DNA of 64,000 bases from Candidatus Gastranaerophilales bacterium (lineage in GTDB: Bacteria; Cyanobacteriota; Vampirovibrionia; Gastranaerophilales; Gastranaerophilaceae), in contig CALVEL010000002.1 of NCBI GenBank assembly GCA_944326565.1, positions 62,001-126,000 of the forward strand, in the 5' to 3' direction. The notes below the pieces were generated by a model. The model was not told the origin of the DNA. It made no database searches and saw only the letters and a program-made list of their open reading frames with translations. This document shows, one piece after another, positions 49,349-57,321 of the stretch (the stretch's first letter is position 1; every line of letters begins with the position of its first letter). The position numbers and the translations under genes were made by a program.

Positions 49349-50443
49349 TTATTCATCTTCATAGTTATTATGCCAACCAGCATGTCCTTCACAAAATTCA
49401 CACCCTGCTTCAAAACTATATTCTAAATCTCCTCCAAGCTGACCTTCACTACACCATTCACAATATTCAATATTATCGTCATATTCTAAACAATTAAGAC
49501 ATATATACTTATCATTATGTTCAACTACGCTATGATAGCCACCACAATAACTACAATTTATTGGGAATTTTTCAAAATAATTATCTTTTGTTGGTGGATT
49601 AGAATCCATTATATTTAACAAATCATCTTTTGTTAAAATATGTTTGCAATTTTCACAAAGTATTGAATCTTGTTCAATATTATTTTCATTAACTATTATT
49701 TCATTATCACATTCAGGACAATTTATTTTTAATAATGTCATTTTTTTATCACAAACCCAACAATGTCCTTTATATATATTTTCTGATACATTTTCTTCGA
49801 GCATTGATAAGTATGAACAGGTTGGACAATTTATAAATATACTGCCTTCTTTTTGCTTTCTATTTATTTCATCTTTTAATTTCTCAAATTTTGCTTGTAA
49901 ATATTTTTGACGATTTGCTTTTTGCATTTCTTTATCTAAATTGTCAATTTTATTTGCATACTTAGAAAAAATAAAATTCCAAGTTGCAAAAAGCTGTTTT
50001 AAATGTATCCACACTCTGCATTGTTCAATTACAATCTTTTCAATATCATCTGTGGTAGAGTCCGAGTTAGTAATAGCATGATAAAAATGAACCATTTTAT
50101 TCCTGTGTGTTGCTAAATTTGCAAAACATTTTTGTGCATCTGGATGGATATTTTCATTTGTAATATTTTTTATTGCAGGAATTAAGTCTACAAAATTTAT
50201 GGATTTAAAATCCCCTTTAAGAAATTCATCCATTTTAGGATTTTTAGCTACAACTAAAGCCCAATGCTCTTTTAATAGCCTTGCTTTTAAAAATAGTTCA
50301 ACGGCGGAACAAAAATTTATCACAGAGTATTTGGGCTCATGTTCAAATTGTTCTATCCCTCGTTCAAGAAAATCAAAGGCATTTTCAAGTAAACATTGTA
50401 AAACAATCTCATTGTTTATAGTTTTTTGTTTTGTTTCAACCAT
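49349..50443 (-). CDS. HEPN-domain protein with many zinc ribbons
   Basis: A 364-residue protein. The N-terminal part is helical (FLERGIEQFEHEPKYSVINF, FCSAVELFLKARLLKEHW) and contains R114-N-K-M-V-H119, the R-x4-H motif of HEPN ribonucleases. The C-terminal 150 residues carry eight CxxC pairs (CPTC, CWVC, CPEC, CENC, CSYC, CLNC, CEWC, CEFC), so about four zinc ribbons. It is convergent with the methyltransferase/nuclease operon. HEPN proteins beside restriction genes often act in antiviral defence or toxin-antitoxin pairs; no antitoxin is adjacent. Confidence 0.7.
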   Translation of the reverse strand: MVETKQKTINNEIVLQCLLENAFDFLERGIEQFEHEPKYSVINFCSAVELFLKARLLKEHWALVVAKNPKMDEFLKGDFKSINFVDLIPAIKNITNENIHPDAQKCFANLATHRNKMVHFYHAITNSDSTTDDIEKIVIEQCRVWIHLKQLFATWNFIFSKYANKIDNLDKEMQKANRQKYLQAKFEKLKDEINRKQKEGSIFINCPTCSYLSMLEENVSENIYKGHCWVCDKKMTLLKINCPECDNEIIVNENNIEQDSILCENCKHILTKDDLLNIMDSNPPTKDNYFEKFPINCSYCGGYHSVVEHNDKYICLNCLEYDDNIEYCEWCSEGQLGGDLEYSFEAGCEFCEGHAGWHNNYEDE

Positions 50444-50617
50444 TTTAAATATCCCTATTTATTTAATACTAACATAAAAATAGGGGACTAAAAAGGGACT
50501 AATTTTACAAATAGTCCCTAAAAATTATTAAAAACTGCCAAAAGTAAGAACTTTCAAGATTAAACAATACTGGAGATTACGGGATAAAATTTTAAACTAC
50601 AAAAAGCAGAAATATTT
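50444..50617. other. Right-end spacer of the island
   Basis: About 170 nt with no gene. It contains a near-palindrome GGGGACTAAAAAGGGAC / TAGTCCC around 50483-50517 that could be integrase or excisionase binding sequence. attR follows directly. Confidence 0.4.
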
Positions 50618-50644
50618 GTTCGAATCCCACCTCCTCCTCCATTT
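50618..50644 (+). repeat. attR-type copy of the 27-bp tRNA-Ser repeat
   Basis: Exact copy of 35935-35961, preceded by unrelated sequence (so no second tRNA), followed by a terminator hairpin of the original tRNA locus. Confidence 0.93.
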
Positions 50645-50672
50645 AAGCCACCTGTTAAAGGTGGCTTTTTTA
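50645..50672 (+). terminator. Terminator right of the island (original tRNA-Ser terminator)
   Basis: AAGCCACC / GGTGGCTT hairpin with a T-run. Before integration it would have followed tRNA-Ser directly. Confidence 0.85.
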
Positions 50673-50842
50673 GTGCGTTTTAGACATATAAATTGTAATT
50701 GTAATTTTAAGTATCTAATAGTTGTCTATTGTAGATTTTTATTGTTAATATTTGATTAAAAAATATTTACCATTTTTCAATTTAAATAATTTTTTTTAAT
50801 ACAAAATTCTATAATTGGATTTTTAAAATCCAAAATAAAAAA

Positions 50843-51193
50843 CTATTTATGGTCAGTTACTTTAATCAAATGCCAGCCAAACGGCGAAAATACAGGATCA
50901 GAAACAACACCTACAGGAAGAGAAAAAGCTTTTTTCTCAAATTCAGGTACCATTTGTCCGTGTCCGAAATATCCTAAATCACCACCATTTTGACCAGATG
51001 GACAGATTGAATAAAGTCTTGCATAATATTCAAAGTCTCCGCCATTGTCGATTTGTTTTTTAATTTCCATAGCTTCATTGGCGGTTTTCACAAGGATATG
51101 ACTTGCACGTACTTGTGTAAAATCCTCACTTGCTAGAACTGAGGATGTCAAAAGCACTATCATTAAAAATATTTTTGAAATTGTTTTAATCAT
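50843..51193 (-). CDS. Secreted PpiC/parvulin-type peptidyl-prolyl isomerase
   Basis: A 116-residue protein. Signal peptide (IKTISKIFLMIVLLTSSVLAS), then a single parvulin domain: VRASHILVKTANEA, GGDFEYYARLYSICPSGQNGGDLGYFGHGQMVPEFEKKAF, and FGWHLIKVTD. It assists folding of exported proteins by proline isomerisation, here in the periplasm or on the surface. Without an N-terminal chaperone domain it is a minimal PpiC. The ATG has no SD; a TAAAAT stands exactly 6 nt upstream. Confidence 0.87.
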   Translation of the reverse strand: MIKTISKIFLMIVLLTSSVLASEDFTQVRASHILVKTANEAMEIKKQIDNGGDFEYYARLYSICPSGQNGGDLGYFGHGQMVPEFEKKAFSLPVGVVSDPVFSPFGWHLIKVTDHK

Positions 51194-51199
51194 AAAATA

Positions 51200-51205
51200 A
51201 TTTTA
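51200..51205 (-). promoter_or_regulatory. -10 box placing the PpiC gene as leaderless
   Basis: TAAAAT on the minus strand, 6 nt before the ATG at 51193. A TTGTGA lies 16 nt further upstream. Confidence 0.45.
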
Positions 51206-51249
51206 CAACAAATAATCTAAATCACAATTGTCAAGTTGAACAGATAAAA

Positions 51250-51277
51250 AAAGACCTTTTGATTTCAAAAGGTCTTA
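51250..51277 (-). terminator. Terminator of the ferritin gene
   Basis: AAGACCTTTTGA-TT-TCAAAAGGTCTT 12-bp stem followed by a T-run on the minus strand. Confidence 0.88.
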
Positions 51278-51296
51278 TTCTTCGTATTAAAAAATC

Positions 51297-51806
51297 TTAG
51301 CCAATAACGGGAGCTACAAAAGTTCTTGCAGCCAAATCTTTATCAAGCATTAACAAAGCTTTTGCATCATCTTTGATAAGTTTTAATGTTGCTAATACTC
51401 CGCCTACATTTGATTCTTCTTCTACTTGTTCTTTTAGGTACCAGTCTAAGAATGATAGAGCAGCTCTGTCTTTAACTTCTTCTGCAACATCCATTAATGC
51501 ATTAATTCTTGAAGTCACATATTCTTCATGTTTTAGAACTTCTTCGAATACATGTAAAGGTGATGACCAATCTACTTGCGGTTTATCAATAGCTTCGAGC
51601 TCTACTCTGCCTCCGCGTTCTTGTAAATAGTTAAACATACCCATAGCATGTGCATGTTCTTCTTGTACTTGTACTGACATCCAATTTACAAACCCTTTTA
51701 AGTTAAGTCTTTCGAAATATGCTTGCATTGAAAGATAAAGATATTCTGAATATAGTTCCTTGTTAATTTGGTCGTTAAATGCTTTTTCTAATTTTTCTGA
51801 AATCAT
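51297..51806 (-). CDS. ftnA: Ferritin
   Basis: A 169-residue iron-storage protein that forms 24-mer cages and oxidises Fe(II). Seen: the four-helix bundle with ferroxidase residues in LYSEYLYLSMQAYFE and VQEEHAHAMGMFNYL (Glu/His ligands). SFLDWYLKEQVEEESNV carries the later Glu ligand. This is the non-heme FtnA type, not bacterioferritin. SD AAGGAGAAA precedes the ATG. It is monocistronic with its own terminator. Confidence 0.95.
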   Translation of the reverse strand: MISEKLEKAFNDQINKELYSEYLYLSMQAYFERLNLKGFVNWMSVQVQEEHAHAMGMFNYLQERGGRVELEAIDKPQVDWSSPLHVFEEVLKHEEYVTSRINALMDVAEEVKDRAALSFLDWYLKEQVEEESNVGGVLATLKLIKDDAKALLMLDKDLAARTFVAPVIG

Positions 51807-51977
51807 AATTTTTCTCCTTTTTCTTACTAACTAAATTCTACCACTTAAATCGATAAAAAATATTAATTTTTAATTAAATTATCGTAACCGTATAAGTGAA
51901 TGAAAGATTTATAAAAATTGTTTATAAGAAAGTAACTGTATAAAATTATTGGTTAAAAATTATTTAAAGGAGATTTT

Positions 51978-52250
51978 ATGGACAAGAGTATCAAATTTAT
52001 TGGCGGAGTTTTCTTTATAGGGTTGGCTGCTGCTGTAGTTACAGCTATCGTTATGGGAAAAAACGGGAAGTTTGATGAAATTATTCAGAAAATAAAAAAT
52101 AAAAAAGATTCTTGTGAATTGGATAAAAATGGTATTTTTGAAAGTGGCTTTTGTATGATTTCTAAAAATTCTAATGATTATGAAAAAAATGAATTTAACG
52201 ATTCATATGGCGAAGAGAATTTAAAAACTTCCCCAAACGGATGCCATTAA
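51978..52250 (+). CDS. Small single-pass membrane protein
   Basis: A 90-residue protein with one membrane segment (FIGGVFFIGLAAAVVTAIVMG) after a short N-terminus, followed by a charged Lys/Asn-rich tail with two Cys. No family is recognised. SD AAAGGAGA precedes the ATG. It is alone between the ferritin gene (divergent) and carbonic anhydrase gene (convergent). Confidence 0.55.
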   Translation: MDKSIKFIGGVFFIGLAAAVVTAIVMGKNGKFDEIIQKIKNKKDSCELDKNGIFESGFCMISKNSNDYEKNEFNDSYGEENLKTSPNGCH

Positions 52251-52292
52251 AAAAAATTATTAAAATACACTTATTTATAAGGGTATTTTTTA

Positions 52293-52898
52293 TTAAATTA
52301 GGTTAACTGAACCTGTAGAATGGTCAAAGTGACAATTTGCTATATATAATTTGTTGTTCTTTACTGCTTCACTGACTATTACTGAATGTTTCATTAAGTA
52401 ATCATTTACCCATATTGTATGCTGTTGCGCAAAATAATTATGACAGCTTATATCTTCTTTTTTATCTAATACGGGATATACGCATTTTAATATTGATGAA
52501 AATTCTCTTACCGGTTCAGGATAATGTTCTTTTGCATATTTCATAACTCCGCAGTCATCATGACCTAAAAGTATCAAAAGAGGAACATTAAGCTTTTTTA
52601 TTGCATATTCAACACTTTCAATAACATTAGGTCCTGTAGTCATCCCTGCGACTCTAATTACAAATATTTCACCAATTCCGCAGTCAAATATAATTTCGGG
52701 GGCTACTCTTGAATCTGAACAGGTGAGTACACATGCGTAAGGCTCTTGATGAAATGCATATTTTTTTAAGGTCTCAAGTGACATGTTTTTTAATGTCGGT
52801 GTACCATTTACAAAATTTCTGTTCCCGATTAAAAGCTTTTCTAATTCTACTTTTGCTTCAGGGAATATGTTCTCAGGTAAATTAAAATTGTTCTTCAT
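52293..52898 (-). CDS. Beta-class carbonic anhydrase
   Basis: A 201-residue zinc enzyme for CO2/bicarbonate interconversion. Seen: LTCSDSRVAPE (first zinc Cys and the Asp/Arg pair), LLILLGHDDCGVMKYA (His and second Cys). The length fits the beta class. The ATG has no SD; TTTACT-17-TAAAAT stands upstream with the -10 exactly 6 nt from the ATG, so translation is probably leaderless. Neighbours do not indicate a carboxylation pathway. Confidence 0.92.
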   Translation of the reverse strand: MKNNFNLPENIFPEAKVELEKLLIGNRNFVNGTPTLKNMSLETLKKYAFHQEPYACVLTCSDSRVAPEIIFDCGIGEIFVIRVAGMTTGPNVIESVEYAIKKLNVPLLILLGHDDCGVMKYAKEHYPEPVREFSSILKCVYPVLDKKEDISCHNYFAQQHTIWVNDYLMKHSVIVSEAVKNNKLYIANCHFDHSTGSVNLI

Positions 52899-52904
52899 AG
52901 CTTA

Positions 52905-52933
52905 ATTTTATCGAAAAATATTACTAAAGTAAA
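52905..52933 (-). promoter_or_regulatory. Promoter placing the carbonic anhydrase gene as leaderless
   Basis: On the minus strand TTTACT, 17-nt spacer, TAAAAT (52905-52910), then 6 nt and the ATG at 52898. Confidence 0.55.
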
Positions 52934-52943
52934 TTTGTTAAGT

Positions 52944-53345
52944 TTATTTTTTATCTTTATCTAAATAATCTTTAAATGTTTTGATTTTCACATTGTACCC
53001 GCAGCCTTCATGAAGTTTTCCGGGGAAATATAATTTTTTTGCAGGATAATTTTTACACATTTGCGGTCTATTCTCATAATCAGAGCATAGTCCTTCAGGG
53101 GTGACAAGTTTACAGGCAAAAATTAAATTCCCGTTTTCATCCTTACCTTTTATATAAAATCTTCGGTATTTAGGAAATAAAAACTGCATTATTTTAAATT
53201 CTTTTTCGGTATAAGTATCGACACTGTACATGTAGTTACAACATTTTCCGCATTTTTTACATTCACCTGTTACTTCATAGATTATTTTTTCAGGTACAAA
53301 ATATGAACGAAATTCATTTATTATCGATAGAATAAAATCAAACAT
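52944..53345 (-). CDS. YkgJ-family cysteine-cluster protein
   Basis: A 133-residue protein with the CxxCgxCC cluster typical of the YkgJ family (CKKCGKCCNYMYSVD). A second set follows in LIFACKLVTPEGLCSDYENRPQMCKNYP. These likely bind zinc or an iron-sulfur cluster, and the family's function is unknown. The start is placed at ATG 53345 (MFDFILS), because TATAAT ends exactly 6 nt upstream and no SD exists; the frame continues to 53363 but would begin upstream of that start site. Confidence 0.8.
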   Translation of the reverse strand: MFDFILSIINEFRSYFVPEKIIYEVTGECKKCGKCCNYMYSVDTYTEKEFKIMQFLFPKYRRFYIKGKDENGNLIFACKLVTPEGLCSDYENRPQMCKNYPAKKLYFPGKLHEGCGYNVKIKTFKDYLDKDKK

Positions 53346-53351
53346 AAAAAT

Positions 53352-53357
53352 ATTATA
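53352..53357 (-). promoter_or_regulatory. -10 box placing the YkgJ gene as leaderless
   Basis: TATAAT on the minus strand followed by 6 nt and the ATG at 53345. The -35 is not clear. Confidence 0.5.
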
Positions 53358-53437
53358 TACCAAATTGTTATTAACTTGCCTATGACTAAAGTTTATACTA
53401 AAATTATGTAAGTAATGAAAAGGAATAATAAATTAAA

Positions 53438-55576
53438 ATGTTAAGGATAAAAAGGTCAAATTCTGATAAAGATTCAGCGTTAAGGTGTGTAGTGAGAAAA
53501 GAAAATAAATTTTTAAAAACAGTAAAAATAACATTTATTTTAAGTGTAGCGTTTATATTAGCTGCGGGTGTATCGTTCAATTTATATTTATCGTCTTTAC
53601 CGCCGATAAATAATCTTGATGGATTTAAGCCTAATATTGTCACAAAATTTTATTCACATGATGGTGAAATAATAAAAACTTTTACGGCATATACTTATTC
53701 AAAAGTGGAAATAAAAAATGTTCCTCAAGACTTTATAAACGCACTTATAGCAACAGAAGACAAAAACTTTTATCATCACAACGGATATGATATATACGGA
53801 CTTGCAAGATCTACTGTACAAAACCTTTTGGCTAGAAAACTTGTGCAGGGTGCTAGCACTATTACGCAACAACTTGCAAGAATATTATTCCTTTCTAATG
53901 AAAAAACTTTTGATAGAAAATTAAAAGAACTAGTAATTGCAGCACGAATTGAAAAAACGATATCAAAAGAACAGATACTTGAGATGTATATGAATAATGT
54001 ATATCTAGGCTCAGGTGCTTATGGTGTTGAAGGAGCTGCTGAAATTTATTTTAATAAAAAGTTAAAAGACTTAACCCTGCCGGAGCTTGCTTTAATTGCA
54101 GGACTTCCGCAGGCGCCATCTGTATATTCGCCTTATAACAATCTTGATTTAGCAATAAAACGCAGAAATCAGGTTCTTTTAAGAATGTATAAAATGAAAT
54201 ATATTACAAAAGAACAGTATGAAAAAGCTATAGATGCGAAAGTTAAACTAAGTTCAATGCCTAGGTTCTATACTACAAATAAAGCTCCGTATTTTTGTGA
54301 TTTAGTAATGGCAGAGCTTGAAAAACTAGGATTTGACGATACTGATATTTCTCAAGGTGGATATAAAATTGTGACTACCTTGGATGCTAAAACTCAAAAA
54401 GCTGCCAATGAAGCTATTATAAAAAATATGAATGCTTATGGATTAAGAGGCAAAAACCAACAGGCGGCTGTATTTTCATTCAGCCCTATAGATGGCAGAA
54501 TTTTGGCATATGCTGGGGGAAAAGATTATACTCAAAGTCAATTTGATAGAGTGCAAGCTATCCGCCCGATTGGATCAGCATTTAAACCTTTTGTATATGC
54601 TGCTGCGATTGAAAAAGGAATAAGTCCGAATGATTTAATAGATGATTCTCCGATAACTCTTGGAGGTTGGTCGCCTCACAATTACGGAAATAAATACCGA
54701 GGCAAAATCCCTGTACATAAAGCTTTGATGTATTCATCAAATGTATGCGCTGCAAGAATGATTAAAGAAGTAGGAATTCGTTCAGTAATTCAATTAGCAA
54801 GAGTTTTAGGCATAACAACACCTTTGGAATATGATTATACGATAGCTCTTGGCTCAAACGGAACAAAGTTATATGAAATTACACGTGCATATGGAGCATT
54901 TGCAAATGGTGGATATGTTGTTGAACCTTATGCAATAGAAAGTGTTGAAACTTCACGAGGAAAAGTTGTCTATCGTGCACCAGGTGTAAAAGCTTCGCAT
55001 CAGTTAAGTTACAATACAGCTGCTGTAATGACAGCAATGCTTAAAAATGTAATAAAAGGTGGTACTGGTGCTGCTGCAAATATAGGCAAGCCTGCAGCAG
55101 GTAAAACAGGTACAACAGATGATTACAAAGATGCTAGCTTTATAGGCTATACTCCAAATATAGTTACAGGAGTTTGGGTTGGTAATGATGACAATACAAC
55201 CAATTCAAAAGCTATTCAAGGTGGGACTGTACCGGCTTTAATATGGCGTGATATTATGAAAGTAGCAACAATTCCTTATAAAAATATGGAATTTGATTAT
55301 CCAGCAGTTGAGCTTATTAATACAAAAGCTCCGGCAGAAAATCAGCCAAAAGAAGAGGAAGTCTCTGATGAAAAAACTGAGACTCACTCAGAAGGAGTAA
55401 ATTCAGAAGCAACACTCCCTCAGTCAACTCCAAAACCAGCTACGACACCTGCAGATGTTGTAAAAAATTTCAAACAGAATCAAGCTGAAAAAGAAAATAA
55501 AACACAGTCTCAGACTAATACAACGCCGCAAGCACCGGTTCCGGTTCCAATGGCTATTCCGGAGAGCTTAAATTAA
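53438..55576 (+). CDS. Class A penicillin-binding protein, PBP1A type
   Basis: A 712-residue bifunctional peptidoglycan synthase. Cytoplasmic N-terminus and one membrane segment (FILSVAFILAAGVSFNLYL). GT51 glycosyltransferase motifs: EDKNFYHHNGYD, GASTITQQLARILFLSNE, RKLKELVIAARIEKTISKEQILEMYMN. Transpeptidase motifs: PIGSAFK (SxxK), SSNV (SxN), AGKTGTT (KTG). The tail (residues about 630-712) is rich in Pro, Glu, Thr and Gln. SD AAAAGGAA precedes the ATG. Its stop overlaps the next gene's ATG by one base. Confidence 0.94.
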   Translation: MLRIKRSNSDKDSALRCVVRKENKFLKTVKITFILSVAFILAAGVSFNLYLSSLPPINNLDGFKPNIVTKFYSHDGEIIKTFTAYTYSKVEIKNVPQDFINALIATEDKNFYHHNGYDIYGLARSTVQNLLARKLVQGASTITQQLARILFLSNEKTFDRKLKELVIAARIEKTISKEQILEMYMNNVYLGSGAYGVEGAAEIYFNKKLKDLTLPELALIAGLPQAPSVYSPYNNLDLAIKRRNQVLLRMYKMKYITKEQYEKAIDAKVKLSSMPRFYTTNKAPYFCDLVMAELEKLGFDDTDISQGGYKIVTTLDAKTQKAANEAIIKNMNAYGLRGKNQQAAVFSFSPIDGRILAYAGGKDYTQSQFDRVQAIRPIGSAFKPFVYAAAIEKGISPNDLIDDSPITLGGWSPHNYGNKYRGKIPVHKALMYSSNVCAARMIKEVGIRSVIQLARVLGITTPLEYDYTIALGSNGTKLYEITRAYGAFANGGYVVEPYAIESVETSRGKVVYRAPGVKASHQLSYNTAAVMTAMLKNVIKGGTGAAANIGKPAAGKTGTTDDYKDASFIGYTPNIVTGVWVGNDDNTTNSKAIQGGTVPALIWRDIMKVATIPYKNMEFDYPAVELINTKAPAENQPKEEEVSDEKTETHSEGVNSEATLPQSTPKPATTPADVVKNFKQNQAEKENKTQSQTNTTPQAPVPVPMAIPESLN

Positions 55577-56214
55577 TGGCAGAAAATATATTCATACCTC
55601 ATATTGGAGTTGACGAATCAGGCAAAGGCGATTTTTTTGGACCTTTATGTGTTGCAGGTGTCCTAGTTGATAAAAAAAATGCGGAATACTTTCAATCTCT
55701 TGGTATAAAAGATAGTAAAAAAATTACAGATAAGAAAATTTTGAATCTCGAAAACGAAATTAAAACAAATGCTCCATATACGGTAATTGTCATTTCGAAT
55801 AAAAGATACAATGAATTGTATAGTAATATAAAAAATTTAAATAAACTTCTTGCTTGGGGACATGCAAGAGCCATTGAAAATATTTTAGAAAAAGAAAATT
55901 GTGAATATGCACTTTCAGACCAATTTGGGGATGAAAATTTGATAAAATCGGCTTTGATGAAAAAAGGTCAAACAATAAAACTCGAACAAATGGTTAGAGC
56001 AGAAAGCGATGTAGCTGTAGCTGCCGCATCAGTGCTTGCTCGTGCAGCTTTTGTACATAAAATTTCTGCTATGGAAAGTGAGTTTGGAATTAAGTTCCCT
56101 AAAGGCTGCGCAGCACAAGTAAAAGATGCAGCAAGAGATTTTATTGAGAAATACGGAAGACAAAGACTTGATGAAGTTTGTAAGATGCATTTTAAAACCT
56201 ATAAAGAGATATAA
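55576..56214 (+). CDS. Ribonuclease HIII-like protein (no N-terminal domain)
   Basis: A 212-residue RNase H class II enzyme that removes RNA from RNA/DNA hybrids. Seen: GVDESGKGDFFGPL (first catalytic Asp-Glu, the ESGKGDFFGPL form is typical of HIII), KDSKKITD, and the late catalytic region QMVRAESDVAVAAASVLARA. The usual HIII carries an N-terminal substrate-binding domain of about 80 residues; this one begins almost directly with the catalytic core and is so more compact. Overlaps the PBP1A gene by one base. Confidence 0.88.
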   Translation: MAENIFIPHIGVDESGKGDFFGPLCVAGVLVDKKNAEYFQSLGIKDSKKITDKKILNLENEIKTNAPYTVIVISNKRYNELYSNIKNLNKLLAWGHARAIENILEKENCEYALSDQFGDENLIKSALMKKGQTIKLEQMVRAESDVAVAAASVLARAAFVHKISAMESEFGIKFPKGCAAQVKDAARDFIEKYGRQRLDEVCKMHFKTYKEI

Positions 56215-56217
56215 AAT

Positions 56218-56253
56218 AAAAGCTCTGAAATTTGTTTTTCAGAGCTTTTTTAA
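56218..56253 (+). terminator. Terminator after the RNase HIII-like gene
   Basis: AAAGCTCTGAAA / TTTCAGAGCTTT stem and T-run. Confidence 0.88.
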
Positions 56254-56281
56254 TATTTTGTTTTTATCAGAAAATTAACAA

Positions 56282-56647
56282 TTATTCTTCAATTGCTTCT
56301 TCTTTTTCTTCTTCAATAACAGCATCTGTTCTGATAGAAGATTTGTCGAAACCTGATGTTTTTTCCTTTTGTTTTTTGATTTGTCTTGCAAGTTTGTCTG
56401 CGAGTAAATCAATACTTGCATACATTGATTCAGCAGCCTCTTCTACTCTAATTGTACCACTGTTTGTTTTGCACAAAACTTCTGCTACATGACTATCTGA
56501 TGCTGCAGGGTTTTTAATAACCGATAATACTACTTCAATTCCTTGAATTTGGTCGTAGTGGTTTGCAACTTTGCCTATTTTTTCTTTTACATAAGCTTTG
56601 ATTGCATCAGTAATCTCAATGTTTCTTCCATTAACGTGTATGTGCAT
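56282..56647 (-). CDS. hpf: Ribosome hibernation promoting factor, short HPF/RaiA type
   Basis: A 121-residue protein that binds the 30S decoding region in stationary phase. Seen: MHIHVNGRNIEITDAIKAYVKEKIGKVANHYD, AEVLCKTNSGTIRVEEAAESMYASIDLLADKLARQIKKQKEK, the full RaiA/YfiA fold. It lacks the long C-terminal dimerisation domain, so it is the short form. A strong SD TAGGAGGTCTAG precedes the ATG. It lies 104 nt downstream of the 73-aa Cys-motif gene on the same strand. Confidence 0.92.
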   Translation of the reverse strand: MHIHVNGRNIEITDAIKAYVKEKIGKVANHYDQIQGIEVVLSVIKNPAASDSHVAEVLCKTNSGTIRVEEAAESMYASIDLLADKLARQIKKQKEKTSGFDKSSIRTDAVIEEEKEEAIEE

Positions 56648-56750
56648 CTAGACCTCCTATATATACTGCTTATACAGTATAACATATTTATGTTTTTTTT
56701 TAAAGGGTAATATTGCTTTTGGTAATGTATATTTAACAAATTTATTTTAA

Positions 56751-56972
56751 TTAATCTTCTAAAATAAATTGTTGCAATTCAACATTAGGAGTTCCAATTA
56801 CACGAACTAACTCAAGAACGGATGCTTTCATTTGACATTTTTGAGATGACCCGCTAAAAAAATCTTTGTAAAAACAGCCTTCGCAGTTGCATCCCCTTTT
56901 ATAACATTCCAATGCCGTAGGTGTCCACCTTCTGACGGCAACGGCTCTACCCATATCTCTACTTCTAAACAA
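56751..56972 (-). CDS. Small cysteine-motif protein (73 aa)
   Basis: A 73-residue protein: RRWTPTALECYKRGCNCEGCFYKDFF, then KCQMKASVLELVRVIG, with four Cys in a short span. I believe similar small proteins occur in gut anaerobes, but I cannot name the family. A TTG start at 56972 lies 10 nt after GGAG; an ATG at 56954 is the alternative. A structured leader with three hairpins precedes it, so it may be regulated at the RNA level. Confidence 0.6.
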   Translation of the reverse strand: MFRSRDMGRAVAVRRWTPTALECYKRGCNCEGCFYKDFFSGSSQKCQMKASVLELVRVIGTPNVELQQFILED

Positions 56973-56982
56973 TTTTAATTAT

Positions 56983-57071
56983 CTCCAAACTTTAAGCTAC
57001 AACAATAGTAAAGTTTCCAGCCGTATGATAGGCTGTTTTCTCCACCCCTTGCGGTCTTTTGACCACCTCTT
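56983..57071 (-). promoter_or_regulatory. Structured 5' leader of the small Cys-motif gene
   Basis: Transcription is expected near 57071. Three hairpins follow on the minus strand: GTGGTC-AAAA-GACCGC, CAGCC/GGCTG (57018-57035), and AAACTTTA/TAAAGTTT (56987-57016). The SD GGAG follows at 56983-56986. No known riboswitch class is recognised. Confidence 0.5.
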
Positions 57072-57077
57072 AATTAC

Positions 57078-57105
57078 ATTATAGAAAATCAGGAGATTTT
57101 TTCAA
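57078..57105 (-). promoter_or_regulatory. Promoter of the structured leader
   Basis: On the minus strand TTGAAA (57100-57105), 16-nt spacer, TATAAT (57078-57083). Confidence 0.6.
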
Positions 57106-57321
57106 GGGCACAACATGTGATTATGAACATTTGTAACAAAAGTCTTAAATTAAGCATTTGAGTGCATTTTGAGCGGTCAACATCCTCGAAAAGGAAACTA
57201 CTACATGGTCTTAGTTATTTAATTCATGAAATCATGCATGGGGCATGGGTTTCCATGATTTTGTAAATTATTAAGTTTTGTAAAAGATTATGATTATAAG
57301 CTTATTTCGGGCATGCTTTTT
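57106..57321. other. Intergenic stretch with an inverted repeat
   Basis: No gene is seen. AAATCATG (57229-57236) and CATGATTT (57254-57261) form an inverted repeat around GCATGGGGCATGGG, which repeats GCATGGG. This could be a weak mntP terminator or a regulatory hairpin. Confidence 0.4.

Larger units (their letters stand above)
35962..50644. mobile_element. tRNA-Ser-integrated genomic island (about 14.7 kb)
   Basis: Bounded by 27-bp att repeats. It carries a tyrosine integrase (44217), excisionase-like HTH (40416), XRE regulator (39814), helicase-like protein, primase, a paralogue of the primase, iteron-like repeats, a uracil-DNA glycosylase, two secreted proteins, and a methyltransferase/nuclease/HEPN module. 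No capsid, terminase, relaxase or conjugation gene is visible. The layout recalls phage-satellite or self-replicating integrative islands. Confidence 0.88.
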
